Shown here: piece after piece, positions 1 to 9,312 of the stretch | Numbering within the stretch: position 1 is the first letter of the stretch | Layout: the number at the start of each line of letters is the position of its first letter | Origin: AP-15 sp963701815 | GTDB lineage: Bacteria > Pseudomonadota > Alphaproteobacteria > ATCC43930 > CGMCC-115725 | Length of the DNA stretch: 64,000 nt | Direction: 5' to 3' | Assembly: GCA_963701815.1 (NCBI GenBank) | Contig: CAVPBN010000050.1 | Location: forward strand, 124,001 to 188,000 | Translations under genes and position numbers: made by a program | Notes under the pieces: model-generated | Database searches by the model: none | The model's input: the letters and a program-made list of their open reading frames with translations, nothing else | Told to the model about the DNA's origin: nothing

Positions 1-2
1 TG

Positions 3-629
3 ACCAGCTCGGTCAAGGCGTCGTTCGACGGTGTCGACAGCGATTTGAGAGGCTTCGCCGTCCAATTGATCCAGCTCGACCGGACGCTGCGGCAATACGG
101 AGACGAGGCCGGCCCGGCGCGGGCGCTGCTGCGCAGCTATGCCGCAGCTGCGATCGCCACGACCTGGACCGGCGAGCCGCCGCCGGCGGGCTATCGTTAT
201 TCCGAGACGGCGGCGACGCCATCCGTGCCGGGTTCGATCGAATCGCCGGGCCTCGGCGACGTACTGACCCGGATCGAGATCGAGTTGCGCAAACTCGATC
301 TGCAGGACCCGGCCCATCGTCGGCTGGCGCTGACCTGCCTCAATCAGTACGAGAGCCTGGCGCGTTTGCGCTGGAAGCTGATCGAGGAAGCCTACAGCTC
401 GATCTCGCTGCCGTTCTCCGCCGTGCTCGCTTTCTGGCTGGTGATCGTCTTCGCCAGCTTCGGGCTGAGCGCGCCGCGCAATGCGCTCTCTTATGTCACG
501 ATCCTCCTCGGGGCCTTGTCGATCGCCTCGGTAATCTTCGTGATATTGGATCTGAACACTCCGTTCAGCGGGATATTCATGGTGTCGAGCCAGCCGATGC
601 GCGATGCTTTGACCGAGCTCAGCCGCTGA
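3..629 (+). CDS. DUF4239 (bestrophin-like) membrane protein, 3' part
   Basis: The reading frame is already open at the window edge, so the gene starts upstream; 208 residues are visible. The stretch QLIQLDRTLRQYG followed by a helical region and two hydrophobic segments (about visible residues 139-156 and 162-184) is the C-terminal layout of DUF4239 proteins, bestrophin-like membrane proteins of unproven function. A TTG at 45 could be read as a start, but the in-frame coding upstream of it fits the family, so truncation by the window is the better reading. The gene ends 50 bases before pgk on the same strand. Function is not established for the family; an ion-channel-like role is only inferred from the bestrophin resemblance. 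Confidence 0.7.
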   Translation, partial: TSSVKASFDGVDSDLRGFAVQLIQLDRTLRQYGDEAGPARALLRSYAAAAIATTWTGEPPPAGYRYSETAATPSVPGSIESPGLGDVLTRIEIELRKLDLQDPAHRRLALTCLNQYESLARLRWKLIEEAYSSISLPFSAVLAFWLVIVFASFGLSAPRNALSYVTILLGALSIASVIFVILDLNTPFSGIFMVSSQPMRDALTELSR

Positions 630-679
630 CGATACTACCCGCTGCGGCATGATGGGCCGCGAACAGGCGCGGAGGATCC

Positions 680-1891
680 ATGGCCAATTACCGCACTCTC
701 GACGACCTCGATGTCCGCGGCAAACGCGTACTGGTGCGCGCCGATCTCAACGTGCCGGTCAGGAACGGCGAAGTCGCCGATGCGACGCGCATCGAACGCC
801 TGGCGCCGACGATCGAGACCCTGCTCGACCGGGGCGCCAAAGTGGTGCTGATGTCGCATTTCGGCCGCCCCGACGGCAAGCCGGACCCGGCCTATACCTT
901 GCGGCCGGTGCTGGCGCCGCTGCGGCAGGCGCTCGGCGGGCGGGCGGTGGCCTTCGCCGCGGATTGCGTCGGCGAGGCGGCCCGGCAGGTCGTCGACGCG
1001 CTGCGGCCGGGACAGGTGGCGCTCCTCGAAAATCTGCGTTTTCATCCTGGCGAAGAGGCGAACTCGCCGGAGTTCGCGCAGGCCCTCGCCGCCCTCGGCG
1101 ATGTCTATGTCGACGACGCCTTTTCGGCTGCGCACCGCGCGCACGCCTCGATCGCGGCCCTCCCGCATCTGCTGCCGGCCGCCGCCGGCAAACTGATGGA
1201 GGCCGAGCTCCAGGCGCTCTCCGCCGCACTCGAAAACCCGGCGCGGCCGGTGCTGGCGCTGATCGGCGGCGCCAAGGTGTCGACCAAGCTCGACCTGCTG
1301 CATTTCCTGGTCGGCAAGGTCGATTTTCTCGCGATCGGCGGGGCGATGGCCAATACCCTGCTGTTCGCCCAAGGCCGGGAGGTCGGGCGATCATTGTGCG
1401 AGCGCGACATGGCCGATAATGCGCGCCGGCTGCTCGCTCTGGCCGGCGAGCATGGCTGCCGGGTGATCCTGCCCGAGGACGCCGTCGTTGCCGCCGAACT
1501 CAGGCCCGGCTCGGCGGCGCAGACCGTGGCGATCGACAGGGTCCCGCGCGATATGATGATTCTCGACATCGGTCCGGCCACCGTCGCCCGCATCGGCGAT
1601 GCCCTCGATGCTGCGCGCGTCCTCGTCTGGAACGGGCCGCTCGGCGCGTTCGAGACCAGCCCGTTCGACCAGGGCACCAATGCGGTGGCGAAGAAGGTCG
1701 CCGCGCTGACCCGGTCCGGCCGGTTGCTCAGCGTCGCCGGCGGCGGCGACACGGTCGCAGCGCTCGCCGGGGCCGGCCTCGGCGACGCGCTCTCCTATGT
1801 CTCGACGGCGGGCGGCGCGTTTCTCGAATGGCTCGAAGGCCGCGAATTACCCGGCGTTGCCGCTCTGACGGCGGCCGCATCGGCGGGGTGA
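680..1891 (+). CDS. pgk: Phosphoglycerate kinase
   Basis: This gene encodes a 403-residue cytosolic enzyme that transfers the acyl phosphate of 1,3-bisphosphoglycerate to ADP in glycolysis, and runs the reverse step in gluconeogenesis or CO2 fixation. The sequence shows the N-terminal substrate motif RADLNVPV (20-27), MSHFGRPDG (58-66), GGAKVSTK in the hinge region, and the nucleotide-domain motifs NGPLGAFE and GGGDT near the C terminus. Length is normal for bacterial PGK (about 390-415). The ATG at 680 follows a GGAGG-like site six bases upstream. It is followed at 48 bases by a CBS-BON gene on the same strand; the usual partner gap is not in the window. Confidence 0.97.
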   Translation: MANYRTLDDLDVRGKRVLVRADLNVPVRNGEVADATRIERLAPTIETLLDRGAKVVLMSHFGRPDGKPDPAYTLRPVLAPLRQALGGRAVAFAADCVGEAARQVVDALRPGQVALLENLRFHPGEEANSPEFAQALAALGDVYVDDAFSAAHRAHASIAALPHLLPAAAGKLMEAELQALSAALENPARPVLALIGGAKVSTKLDLLHFLVGKVDFLAIGGAMANTLLFAQGREVGRSLCERDMADNARRLLALAGEHGCRVILPEDAVVAAELRPGSAAQTVAIDRVPRDMMILDIGPATVARIGDALDAARVLVWNGPLGAFETSPFDQGTNAVAKKVAALTRSGRLLSVAGGGDTVAALAGAGLGDALSYVSTAGGAFLEWLEGRELPGVAALTAAASAG

Positions 1892-1938
1892 TCCCGGCGC
1901 CGGCGCGGCGGCTGCTGCCGTCCGACAGGAGAAGTTTC

Positions 1939-2685
1939 ATGAAAACCGCCGACATCATGTCCCGCGACGTCGTCAGCATCGGGCGCGGGGCGACATTGCG
2001 CGAGGCGATTCGCCTGATGCTCGACAATCGGGTCAGCGGGTTGCCGGTCGTCGACGACACCGGCAAGGTCGTTGGGGTCCTGACCGAGGGCGATCTGTTG
2101 CGACGCAGCGAGACCGGCACCGTGCGGCATCGCCATCCGTGGCTCGAATTCCTGATCGGGCCGGGCCGGATCGCCGAGGATTACGTCAAAACCCACGGCC
2201 GCCGGGTCGACGAGATCATGACCAGCGAGGTGGTCGGCATCGGCGCGGACGCTTCCCTCGACGAGTTGGTGCGGCTGCTGGAGCATCGCCGGATCAAGCG
2301 GGTCCCGGTGCTTGACGACGGCAGGCTCGTCGGCATCGTCAGCCGCGCCGATCTGATGGCCGCCGTCGCCCGCGCCCTCGACGACGCCGAAGAGGCGGCC
2401 GCGACCGGCGACGACGAGATCCGCCGGCGCGTGCTCGCCGAGCTGGCGAAGGTCCCGGCCTGGGCGCCGCAATCAGGGCTGACGATCGCCGTCGAGGACG
2501 GAATCGTCGAATTCAACGGCGTCATCTTCGACGAGCAGGAGCGCAAGGCGCTGCGCGTCGCGGCCGAGAATATTTCGGGGGTCAAGGGCGTTGTCGATCG
2601 CTTGGTTTGGGTCGAGCCGATCTCCGGGACCGTTCTCGATCCGCCGGACCTCCCATCAGGACCGGATCAGCCGATCGTGCCTTAG
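1939..2685 (+). CDS. CBS-domain pair plus BON-domain protein
   Basis: The protein has 248 residues. Two CBS repeats (about 1-60 and 90-150; MKTADIMSRDVVSIG and VDEIMTSEVVGIG mark their starts) are followed by a BON domain (about 170-235, with VEDGIVEFNGVIFDEQER). CBS pairs bind adenosine nucleotides and BON domains are thought to bind phospholipid or other surfaces, so a regulatory role sensing energy state is inferred. I chose the ATG at 1939 because AGGAGAAG lies just upstream and the CBS fold starts there; a longer in-frame start at 1828 would overlap pgk. No signal peptide or membrane segment is visible. It may be co-transcribed with pgk. Confidence 0.85.
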   Translation: MKTADIMSRDVVSIGRGATLREAIRLMLDNRVSGLPVVDDTGKVVGVLTEGDLLRRSETGTVRHRHPWLEFLIGPGRIAEDYVKTHGRRVDEIMTSEVVGIGADASLDELVRLLEHRRIKRVPVLDDGRLVGIVSRADLMAAVARALDDAEEAAATGDDEIRRRVLAELAKVPAWAPQSGLTIAVEDGIVEFNGVIFDEQERKALRVAAENISGVKGVVDRLVWVEPISGTVLDPPDLPSGPDQPIVP

Positions 2686-3021
2686 GCTGCAACTCGAGGC
2701 CTGATCGCCGACGCCCCGCAGCGTTGCCGACCAGGCGGCGAGCACGACGGTCCGGATAGATGCAAATTGCCGCGAAATGATGCGAATATGGTAAAGTTGG
2801 CGCTTTAGGCGATCGCTCGGGCCGAAATCGGCGGAGGGACGGGCGCGCTGACGGCGGCGGCAATCCTGCGTAACCGAGCAACCCGGCGCCGCCGCTTCAG
2901 TAAGATCGCCCCAGCCGCCATTGTCGATAAGGTCGCCCAGATCGTGGCATCACACCGCACAACATTCGTCGGGCAAACAGTTGGGCCAAATAAGGCCTAA
3001 TACCAGGAGCGCCAATTTCTG
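2686..3021. other. Intergenic stretch, nothing recognised
   Basis: This 336-base gap lies between two rightward genes. It becomes AT-richer from about 2965, and an AGGAG at 3004-3008 serves the following start. No hairpin followed by a T run, no RNA gene and no convincing short gene was seen. Confidence 0.5.
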
Positions 3022-3789
3022 ATGCTCGACCAGACGATAACCTCGATCGTTTTTGACCGGTCGTTTCGGTGGCGCTCGAGGGGTAATTCTACCGCCGCCG
3101 ACGGGGCGGCCAAAGCCGACGCCACCACAGCGGCGGCGCCCACCGTCGTTGCGGAGGCCTTGCACAGGACGGCATCGTCGCGGCGCGGCGCCGCTTTACC
3201 AACGGGCAGCATTTTCTGGCACCTCCTCTCGGTCGGGGTGGTTGCCGGAGCAACCATCGGAGTGTTCTACGGCATCGGCTTTTCGTTGCTCCGGCAGCCG
3301 GCGAGAGAGCCCTTGCACAGCGCGGTTGCGGTCCCGCACGCCGGACCCGGCGAGATTGCCGGGATCGCCGCCGGCCGGCTCGGCGGCGCCGCAACGCCGG
3401 CCGATCGGACCGGATCGGGTGCAGACACGATCGCTCGCCGGCCTCCCGCCGGAATTCCCGATCAGATCGAGGCTGCGGAGCCGGCGGCGCCGTTGCGGCG
3501 ACCGGCCGTGCCCAATCGATCGCCGGTCGCCTCGCACCTTTCGGAAGCGGAAATCGGCGTGCTGCTGGCGCGAGGCGATAACCTGTTGCGCGTTCACGAT
3601 ATCGCGTCCGCGCGCTTTTTTTACAAATGGGCGGCAGATTTAGGTGGCGGACAGGCGGCGTTGCGGATGGCGGAGACCTTCGATCCGGAGTTTCTTCGCA
3701 GTATCGGCGCACGGAACGTGTCGGGCGACCCGACGGAGTCGCGCTTCTGGTACAAGCGGGCGCGCGAACTCGGGGCGTCCGTGCCTTAG
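3022..3789 (+). CDS. Single-pass membrane protein with Sel1/TPR-like C terminus
   Basis: The protein has 255 residues. An Ala/Arg-rich cytoplasmic segment (1-63) precedes one membrane helix (about 64-88, IFWHLLSVGVVAGATIGVFYG), then a Pro/Ala-rich linker. The C-terminal 75 residues (LLARGDNLLRVHDIASARFF and FWYKRARELG) resemble a Sel1/TPR-type helical repeat seen in many alphaproteobacterial hypothetical proteins. The C-terminal part is probably periplasmic and protein-binding, but no function is known. It stands alone and converges with the GMC oxidoreductase gene 43 bases downstream. Confidence 0.7.
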   Translation: MLDQTITSIVFDRSFRWRSRGNSTAADGAAKADATTAAAPTVVAEALHRTASSRRGAALPTGSIFWHLLSVGVVAGATIGVFYGIGFSLLRQPAREPLHSAVAVPHAGPGEIAGIAAGRLGGAATPADRTGSGADTIARRPPAGIPDQIEAAEPAAPLRRPAVPNRSPVASHLSEAEIGVLLARGDNLLRVHDIASARFFYKWAADLGGGQAALRMAETFDPEFLRSIGARNVSGDPTESRFWYKRARELGASVP

Positions 3790-3832
3790 CTGACCGGGCG
3801 GTTGTGCCGGCCAGCGAAAACCAATGTAACCG

Positions 3833-5467
3833 CTAAACGTTGACCGGGGCGAGCGGGGTCCGGCCGCGGATCATGTCGGCGGCCTTTTCGGCGATCATGA
3901 TGACCGGCGCGTTGATGTTGCCGCCGACCAGGTCGGGCATCACCGAGGCGTCGACGACCCGCAACGCATCGACCCCCAGCACGTTGAGCTCGGGATCGAC
4001 GACCGTCATCGGATCGCTTTCCCGGCCCATCCGGCAGGTGCCGAGCGGGTGGTGGACGGTGATCGCGGTGGCGCGGATATGCGCGTCGATCCCGGCATCG
4101 GACCGGCAATCCGGGCCCGGCGCAATTTCGCGCGCCAGAAACGGCGCGAGCGGCGTCTGCCGGGCGATGTCGCGCGCCAGCCGCACGCCGGCGCGCAATA
4201 CCGACCAATCCTTGTCGGTTGCCAGAAAATTCTGCCGGATGCGAACGGGGTCGCGCGGGTCGGATGATGCCAGCTCGATCCGGCCGCGGCTCTCCGGGCG
4301 CAGCAGCACCGGACGGCAGGCGAAACCGTCGGCATAGGGGCGGACAAACGGCGGGAAATAGGCGGACGCGGTCATCGGCGCCGCGCCGAACAACAGCTGG
4401 ATGTCGGGCAGCGGCGCCTCGGGTGTGCTCTTCAGGAACGCCATGATCCCGCCCGGCCAATCGGTGGCGATCCCTTCGCCGCGCCAATAGGCGCGAGCGA
4501 GCGCGACCGCGATCCGATCCGCCCGCATCGCGGCGTGCAACGGGCCCGGCTCCTTGCGGGCATAGGCGATGGTCGCCGAGACGTGGTCCTGCAAATTGCG
4601 GCCGACGCCCGGCAATCCGACCTTGACCGCGATGTCGTGCGCGCGCAGCGCCTCGGGGTCGCCGATGCCCGACAGCATCAGCAGTTGCGGCGAGTTGATC
4701 ACGCCGCCGGCGAGGATTACCGCGCGCTCGGCCAAGGCGACGCGGCTTTCGCCCCGCTCCTGGTACTCGACCCCGACTGCGCGGCTGCCCTCGATCCGGA
4801 TGCGCGTCGCCAGCGCACCGACCGCAACCGTCAGGTTGGGCCGGTGCAGCGCCGGGTGCAGATAGGCGACGGCGGCGCTGCACCGATGCCCGGCGCGGAT
4901 CGTCATCTGGGAATGGCCGAGGCCCTCCTGCTGCGCGCCGTTGTAGTCGTCGGTCGTCGGCTGGCCGGCGGCTGCCCCGGCCGCCAGGTAGGCCTCGACC
5001 AGCGGGTCGCGATAGCGCGAAAACCGGGTGGTCAGCGGGCCCTCGCCGCCGCGATAAGGATCGGCCCCGCCCTCCCAGCATTCCTGCCGGCGGAAATACG
5101 GCAGCACATCGGCATAAGACCACTGCGCGAGCCCGGCCGAGGCCCAGCGGTCGTAATCGCCGCGATGGCCGCGGACATAGGCCATCGCGTTGATCGAGGA
5201 TGAGCCGCCGATGACCTTGCCGCGCGCGCACTCGACCCGGCGGCCGTCCATCGTCGCCTCGGGCTCGGCGAAATAGCCCCAATCGTGCTTGCGCTGCTGC
5301 AACATCCGACCCCAGCCGAGCGGAATGCGAATCCACGGATCGCGATCCCAGCCGCCGGCCTCGAGCAGCAGGACCTGCGCGTCGCCGTCCTCGGTCAACC
5401 GGCTGGCCAAAGTGCAGCCGGCCGATCCGGCGCCGACGATGACGTAGGCATAGGAATTGTTCGCCAC
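3833..5467 (-). CDS. GMC-family oxidoreductase (choline/alcohol dehydrogenase-like)
   Basis: This 544-residue flavoprotein oxidises an alcohol group on an unknown substrate. The FAD-binding Rossmann motif VIVGAGSAGCTLASRL is at 9-24, the GMC signature 1 region GGSSSINAMAYVRGH near 87-101, and signature 2 GGVINSPQLLMLSGIG near 253-268. The C terminus holds HPLGTCRMG and NINAPVIMIAEKAA, with the conserved His and Asn of the active site. Length matches BetA-like enzymes (530-560). No betaine aldehyde dehydrogenase, cytochrome or transporter lies beside it, so the substrate cannot be inferred and choline should not be assumed. No signal peptide is seen. It is divergent from the aldo/keto reductase at 5647. 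Confidence 0.92.
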   Translation of the reverse strand: MANNSYAYVIVGAGSAGCTLASRLTEDGDAQVLLLEAGGWDRDPWIRIPLGWGRMLQQRKHDWGYFAEPEATMDGRRVECARGKVIGGSSSINAMAYVRGHRGDYDRWASAGLAQWSYADVLPYFRRQECWEGGADPYRGGEGPLTTRFSRYRDPLVEAYLAAGAAAGQPTTDDYNGAQQEGLGHSQMTIRAGHRCSAAVAYLHPALHRPNLTVAVGALATRIRIEGSRAVGVEYQERGESRVALAERAVILAGGVINSPQLLMLSGIGDPEALRAHDIAVKVGLPGVGRNLQDHVSATIAYARKEPGPLHAAMRADRIAVALARAYWRGEGIATDWPGGIMAFLKSTPEAPLPDIQLLFGAAPMTASAYFPPFVRPYADGFACRPVLLRPESRGRIELASSDPRDPVRIRQNFLATDKDWSVLRAGVRLARDIARQTPLAPFLAREIAPGPDCRSDAGIDAHIRATAITVHHPLGTCRMGRESDPMTVVDPELNVLGVDALRVVDASVMPDLVGGNINAPVIMIAEKAADMIRGRTPLAPVNV

Positions 5468-5646
5468 CGCTCGCCTCCTGGTCCCGACCGCCGGGTAAAG
5501 GGCCCGGCCGGCAAATCATCGCAAAAACCATCATGTCGCGCCATCCGGGCGCAGGCTCGCGCCGCCGGTGCGCAAGCGCCCGTTTGGCGCGAGGTCGCAG
5601 TGCGGCTACGATGCCGATCGCTGCACTGCCGTATCGGAGATCGGAC

Positions 5647-6663
5647 ATGAGTTTGCCGGCATCGAGCCGCATCCCATTTGCCGGCGATCTGACGATCTGC
5701 CGGGTATTGAACGGGATGTGGCAGGTCTCGGGCGGGCACGGCGCCATCGACCGCGGCCGCGCCGTCGACGAGATGCTCGCCTGCCACGATGCCGGGTTCA
5801 CCAGCTGGGACCTCGCCGACCATTACGGCCCGGCCGAGGATCTGATCGGAGAGTTCCGCCGCCGCCTCGCCGCCGATCGCGGGACGGAGCGGCTGGGCGA
5901 AATCCAGGCCTTCACCAAATGGGTGCCGTATCCGGGCCAGATGTCGCGGCGCGTCGTCGAAGAGGCGATCGCCGTTTCGCTGAAGCGGATGGGCGTAGAC
6001 CGTCTCGATCTGCTGCAATTCCACTGGTGGGATTATCGCGACGAGCGCTATCTCGACGCGCTCAAACATCTCGCCGATCTGCGGCAGGAAGGCAAAATCC
6101 GCCATCTCGGGCTGACCAATTTCGACACCGAGCGTCTGCGGGTCATCGCCGGGCACGGCATCCGGTTCGTCTCGAACCAGGTCCAGTATTCGCTGGTCGA
6201 TCGCCGGCCGGAGCGGCGGATGGCGGAATTCTGCCGCGATCGGGCGACGGCCCTGCTGGCCTACGGCACATTGCTCGGCGGCCTGTTGTCGGAGAAATAT
6301 CTAGGCCGCCCCGAGCCCCGCCGGTCCGATCTCGACACCGCCTCTTTGCAGAAATACAAGAACATGATCGACGCCTGGGGCGGCTGGGGCCTGTTCCAGG
6401 AATTGCTGATGGCGGTCAAGCAGATCGCCGACAAGCATCGGGTCGGCATCGCCAATGTCGGCGCCCGCTATATTCTCGATCGTCCGGCGGTGGCCGGCGT
6501 CATCATCGGCGTTCGGCTCGGCATCGCCCGCCATACCGCCGACAACGCCCGCATCTTTGGCCTGGCCCTCGACGGCGAAGATCTGGCGTCGATCGAGGCG
6601 GTCCTGGTCAAATCGCGCGACCTGATGTCGGTGATCGGCGATTGCGGCGACGAATACCGCTGA
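5647..6663 (+). CDS. Aldo/keto reductase
   Basis: The predicted protein has 338 residues with the AKR (beta/alpha)8 barrel plan and probably uses NADPH. The catalytic tetrad can be read as Asp and Tyr in WDLADHYGPAE, Lys in FTKWVP and His in LLQFHWWDY. The motif GKIRHLGLTNFDTERL and the C-terminal RPAVAGVIIGVRLG are characteristic of the family. I chose the ATG at 5647 because it follows GGAG-like sequence and begins the usual N terminus; the frame is open further upstream but codes for nothing family-like. The substrate is unknown. Confidence 0.9.
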   Translation: MSLPASSRIPFAGDLTICRVLNGMWQVSGGHGAIDRGRAVDEMLACHDAGFTSWDLADHYGPAEDLIGEFRRRLAADRGTERLGEIQAFTKWVPYPGQMSRRVVEEAIAVSLKRMGVDRLDLLQFHWWDYRDERYLDALKHLADLRQEGKIRHLGLTNFDTERLRVIAGHGIRFVSNQVQYSLVDRRPERRMAEFCRDRATALLAYGTLLGGLLSEKYLGRPEPRRSDLDTASLQKYKNMIDAWGGWGLFQELLMAVKQIADKHRVGIANVGARYILDRPAVAGVIIGVRLGIARHTADNARIFGLALDGEDLASIEAVLVKSRDLMSVIGDCGDEYR

Positions 6664-6699
6664 CTCTGGTGCCGCGGTTCCGAGGTTCGCGGGCCTCGA

Positions 6700-7123
6700 C
6701 TAGAGCCCGAGGCGCGGGATTTCGATCGCCGGGCAGCGGTTCATCACCACCTTGATCCCGCGGGCTTCGGCGCGCGCGGCTGCGGCGTCGTCGCGCACGC
6801 CGAGCTGCATCCACACGATCTTGGCGCCCTTGTCGATCGCCGCGTCGACCGCGGCGCCGGCCAGTTCGGAGCGGCGAAAGATATCGACCATATCGACCGG
6901 CTCGGCGATATCGGCGAGGCTGCCGCGGCAGGTCTCGCCGAGGATCGTCGCTCCGGCGGCGATGGGGTTGACCGGGATCGCCCGATAGCCGCGGCGCTGC
7001 AGATAGGCCATGACCCGATGGCTCGGGCGCTCCTGCCTGGGACTGGCGCCGATCACGGCGATCGTGCGCACACTCGTCAGAATGTCGCGCAGATAGTCGT
7101 CGGAGATAGAAATCGTGGTCCAT
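6700..7123 (-). CDS. CoA-binding protein (YccU/DUF4383-like fold), frameshifted near its start
   Basis: The protein has a CoA-binding Rossmann fold with TIAVIGASPRQERPSHRVM, GYRAIPVNP and IVWMQLGVRDDAAAA, typical of the small YccU-type proteins (about 140 residues). As written, the only in-frame ATGs (7176 or 7194) lie inside the neighbouring hydratase gene. The ATG at 7121-7123 leads into the right frame only if one base at 7105 is removed. The N terminus then reads MDHDFYSDDYLRDIL, a family-like start, giving 140 residues and a 9-base gap to the upstream gene. I therefore give 7123 as the start and treat the extra base as a probable sequence error. The exact role in the cell is unknown. It is likely in one operon with the enoyl-CoA hydratase. 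Confidence 0.8.
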
Positions 7124-7132
7124 CGCCGGGCC

Positions 7133-7966
7133 TCAGCGGTCCTGCCAGACCGGCGGGCGGCGAGCGAGAAACGCATCGATGCCCTCGCCGGCATCCGCCG
7201 CCAGCATGTTGGTCGTCATCACCTCGGCGGCGTAGCGGTAGGCGGCGGCGAGGTCGAGTTCGGCCTGGCGATAAAACGCCGCTTTGCCGATCGCCACGGT
7301 GAAGGCCGACTTCGCGGCGATTTCCCGGGCCAGATCGTCGACCGACCGGCGCAACTCGACACGCGGCACGACCCGATTGACGAGGCCGAGGTCGCGGGCG
7401 CGTCGCGCGTCGATCATCTCGCCGGTCAGCAGCATCTCCATCGCCGCCTTGCGCCCGATCGCGCGGCTCAACGCCACCATCGGCGTCGAGCAGAACAGCC
7501 CGATATTGACGCCGGGGGTCGCGAACCTGGCCTCCTCGGCGGCCACCGCCAGATCGCAGCTCGCCACCAGCTGGCATCCGGCCGCCGTCGCCACCCCGTG
7601 CACCTCGGCGATGACCGGCTTCGGCAGGGCGACGATCGCCAGCATCAGCTCGCTGCATCGGGCGAAGACCCGCTCATATGTCTCGCGCCGCGGATCGGCG
7701 CGGATCTCGCGCAGATCGTGACCCGCGCAGAAGGCCGGCCCGGCGCCGTCGATGACGACGACCCGGACCGCAGGGTCCTGTGCGGCGCGGGCGAGGGCGT
7801 CGAGCAACGCCGTCATCAGCGCCGTCGACAGCGCGTTGCGCGCCTGCGGCCGATCGAGGGTCAGGCGCAATACGCCGCCCGCTGCCGTTTCGCGCAGCAT
7901 TCGGCTTTCGCCCTGCGCAGGGATGCCCTCGATCATCTGCGGTATCGCCGACATCGCGTTGTTCAC
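7133..7966 (-). CDS. Enoyl-CoA hydratase/isomerase family protein
   Basis: This 277-residue crotonase-fold enzyme acts on an acyl-CoA. The oxyanion-hole motifs are GAGPAFCAGHDLREI (about residues 75-89) and the GVATAAGCQLVASCDLAVA segment (about 125-143), followed by FATPGVNIGLFCSTPMVAL. The usual first catalytic Glu position in the second motif is not the classical acidic residue, so the reaction may be something other than plain hydration. Genes of this type are often called enoyl-CoA hydratase without proof of substrate. It lies directly upstream of the CoA-binding protein gene and is divergent from the Rieske oxygenase. Confidence 0.9.
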   Translation of the reverse strand: MNNAMSAIPQMIEGIPAQGESRMLRETAAGGVLRLTLDRPQARNALSTALMTALLDALARAAQDPAVRVVVIDGAGPAFCAGHDLREIRADPRRETYERVFARCSELMLAIVALPKPVIAEVHGVATAAGCQLVASCDLAVAAEEARFATPGVNIGLFCSTPMVALSRAIGRKAAMEMLLTGEMIDARRARDLGLVNRVVPRVELRRSVDDLAREIAAKSAFTVAIGKAAFYRQAELDLAAAYRYAAEVMTTNMLAADAGEGIDAFLARRPPVWQDR

Positions 7967-8043
7967 CCTTGCCTGGCTGCACCGGAACGGCGAGTCTGAC
8001 GCCGTCGCCGGCCCGGCGGCAACAGCTATTTTCGGAGGGGCGG

Positions 8044-9078
8044 GTGGACGACCAGGCCGCGCCGTTGCGGGAGGCGTGGTACTACGCGGCGCCCGGCCGA
8101 CAACTCGGACGCGGCGCGATGCTGGCCAAGGTGATGCTCGGCGAGCCGGTGCTGATCGGCCGAGACGCCGCCGGCGCGGTCTTTGCGCTGCGCGACATCT
8201 GCCCGCATCGCGGCATGCCGCTCAGCGCCGGCAATTTCGACGGGCATCGGATCGAGTGCTGCTATCACGGCTGGTGCTTCGACACCGGCGGTCGGTGCCT
8301 GGCGGTCCCGTCGCTGGTGCCGAGCCAGGCGTTTCCGATCGAGCGGATCCAGGTGCGCCGCTATCCGGCCTGCGAGGTGCAGGGCAATGTCTGGGTGTTT
8401 TTCGGCGACGACCCCGCCGCCGCCCCGGCGGTCCCGCGATTGGAGGGGTTCGGCGACGCCGCGCCCGATCTCGTCGAGCGCGTCAGCTTCGCCGCCTCCA
8501 TCGATCATGCCGTCGTCGGGCTGATGGACCCGGCGCACGGGCCGTTCGTGCACGGCGCCTGGTGGTGGCGTTCGCGAGATTCGATCCGGGCCAAGGCCAA
8601 GGCGTTTGCGCCCTCGCCCTACGGCTTCACGATGAGCCGCCACCGTCCCTCGGCGAATTCGCGGGCCTATCGGCTGCTGGGCGGCGTACCCGAGACCGAG
8701 ATCGCGTTTCGCCTGCCGAGCGTGCGCATCGAGCAAACCCACGCCGGCCGCCATCATGTGTGCAATCTGACCGCGATCACGCCGATCGACGAGCAGGCGA
8801 CCGAGATCAACCACTGCGTCTATTGGACCTCGCCCTGGCTCACCCTGCTGAAGCCGCTGCTGCGGCGTTATGTGCGCGCCTTCCTGCAGCAGGACCGCGG
8901 CATCATGGAGCGCCAGCGGCAGGGCTTGCGCTGGGACCCGCCGCTGATGCTGATCGACGACGCCGACACCCAGGCGAAATGGTATTACCGGCTGAAGCGC
9001 GAATACCGGCGCGCCTGCGCCGAGGGCCGGCCGTTCGTCAATCCGGTCAAGCCGCGCATCCTCGAATGGCGCAGCTGA
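8044..9078 (+). CDS. Rieske [2Fe-2S] aromatic ring-hydroxylating oxygenase, alpha subunit-like
   Basis: The protein has 344 residues. The Rieske motif is CPHRG (C53, H55) with ECCYHGW (C72, H75). The mononuclear iron site is seen in DPAHGPFVH, the D-x2-H-x4-H pattern. Such enzymes hydroxylate or demethylate aromatic or other ring substrates using electrons from a separate reductase; none lies nearby. I chose the GTG at 8044 because GGAGGGG lies immediately upstream and the Rieske domain begins at the family-typical distance. The longer open frame upstream overlaps the divergent hydratase and carries no family sequence. Length matches the vanillate demethylase/oxidoreductase-like branch. The substrate is unknown. 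Confidence 0.88.
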   Translation: MDDQAAPLREAWYYAAPGRQLGRGAMLAKVMLGEPVLIGRDAAGAVFALRDICPHRGMPLSAGNFDGHRIECCYHGWCFDTGGRCLAVPSLVPSQAFPIERIQVRRYPACEVQGNVWVFFGDDPAAAPAVPRLEGFGDAAPDLVERVSFAASIDHAVVGLMDPAHGPFVHGAWWWRSRDSIRAKAKAFAPSPYGFTMSRHRPSANSRAYRLLGGVPETEIAFRLPSVRIEQTHAGRHHVCNLTAITPIDEQATEINHCVYWTSPWLTLLKPLLRRYVRAFLQQDRGIMERQRQGLRWDPPLMLIDDADTQAKWYYRLKREYRRACAEGRPFVNPVKPRILEWRS

Positions 9079-9312
9079 GAGCGCCAGTGGTCAAAACCTG
9101 ACGCTTGGTCCCCGGTGGCTATGGCTGGATTGCGACCGACAGCAGCCTCTCAGCCTCCTCGGTGGCAGCTGCTCTTGATGCCCCTTATCGGCCATTGACC
9201 GAAGCCAACCTGCTTTGGGACCCGCTCGGGTTTGCGTTACGTTCGTGAGAAGGTCCGTCGCGCGCCATCCCATGCAGGCGGGCGATAACTCCGATCTGCG
9301 GAGAGAGAAACC

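Noticed and set aside
3786..5801. A 671-codon minus-strand open frame
   Set aside because: It overlaps the GMC oxidoreductase on the same strand in another frame; only the 544-residue frame carries the GMC motifs.
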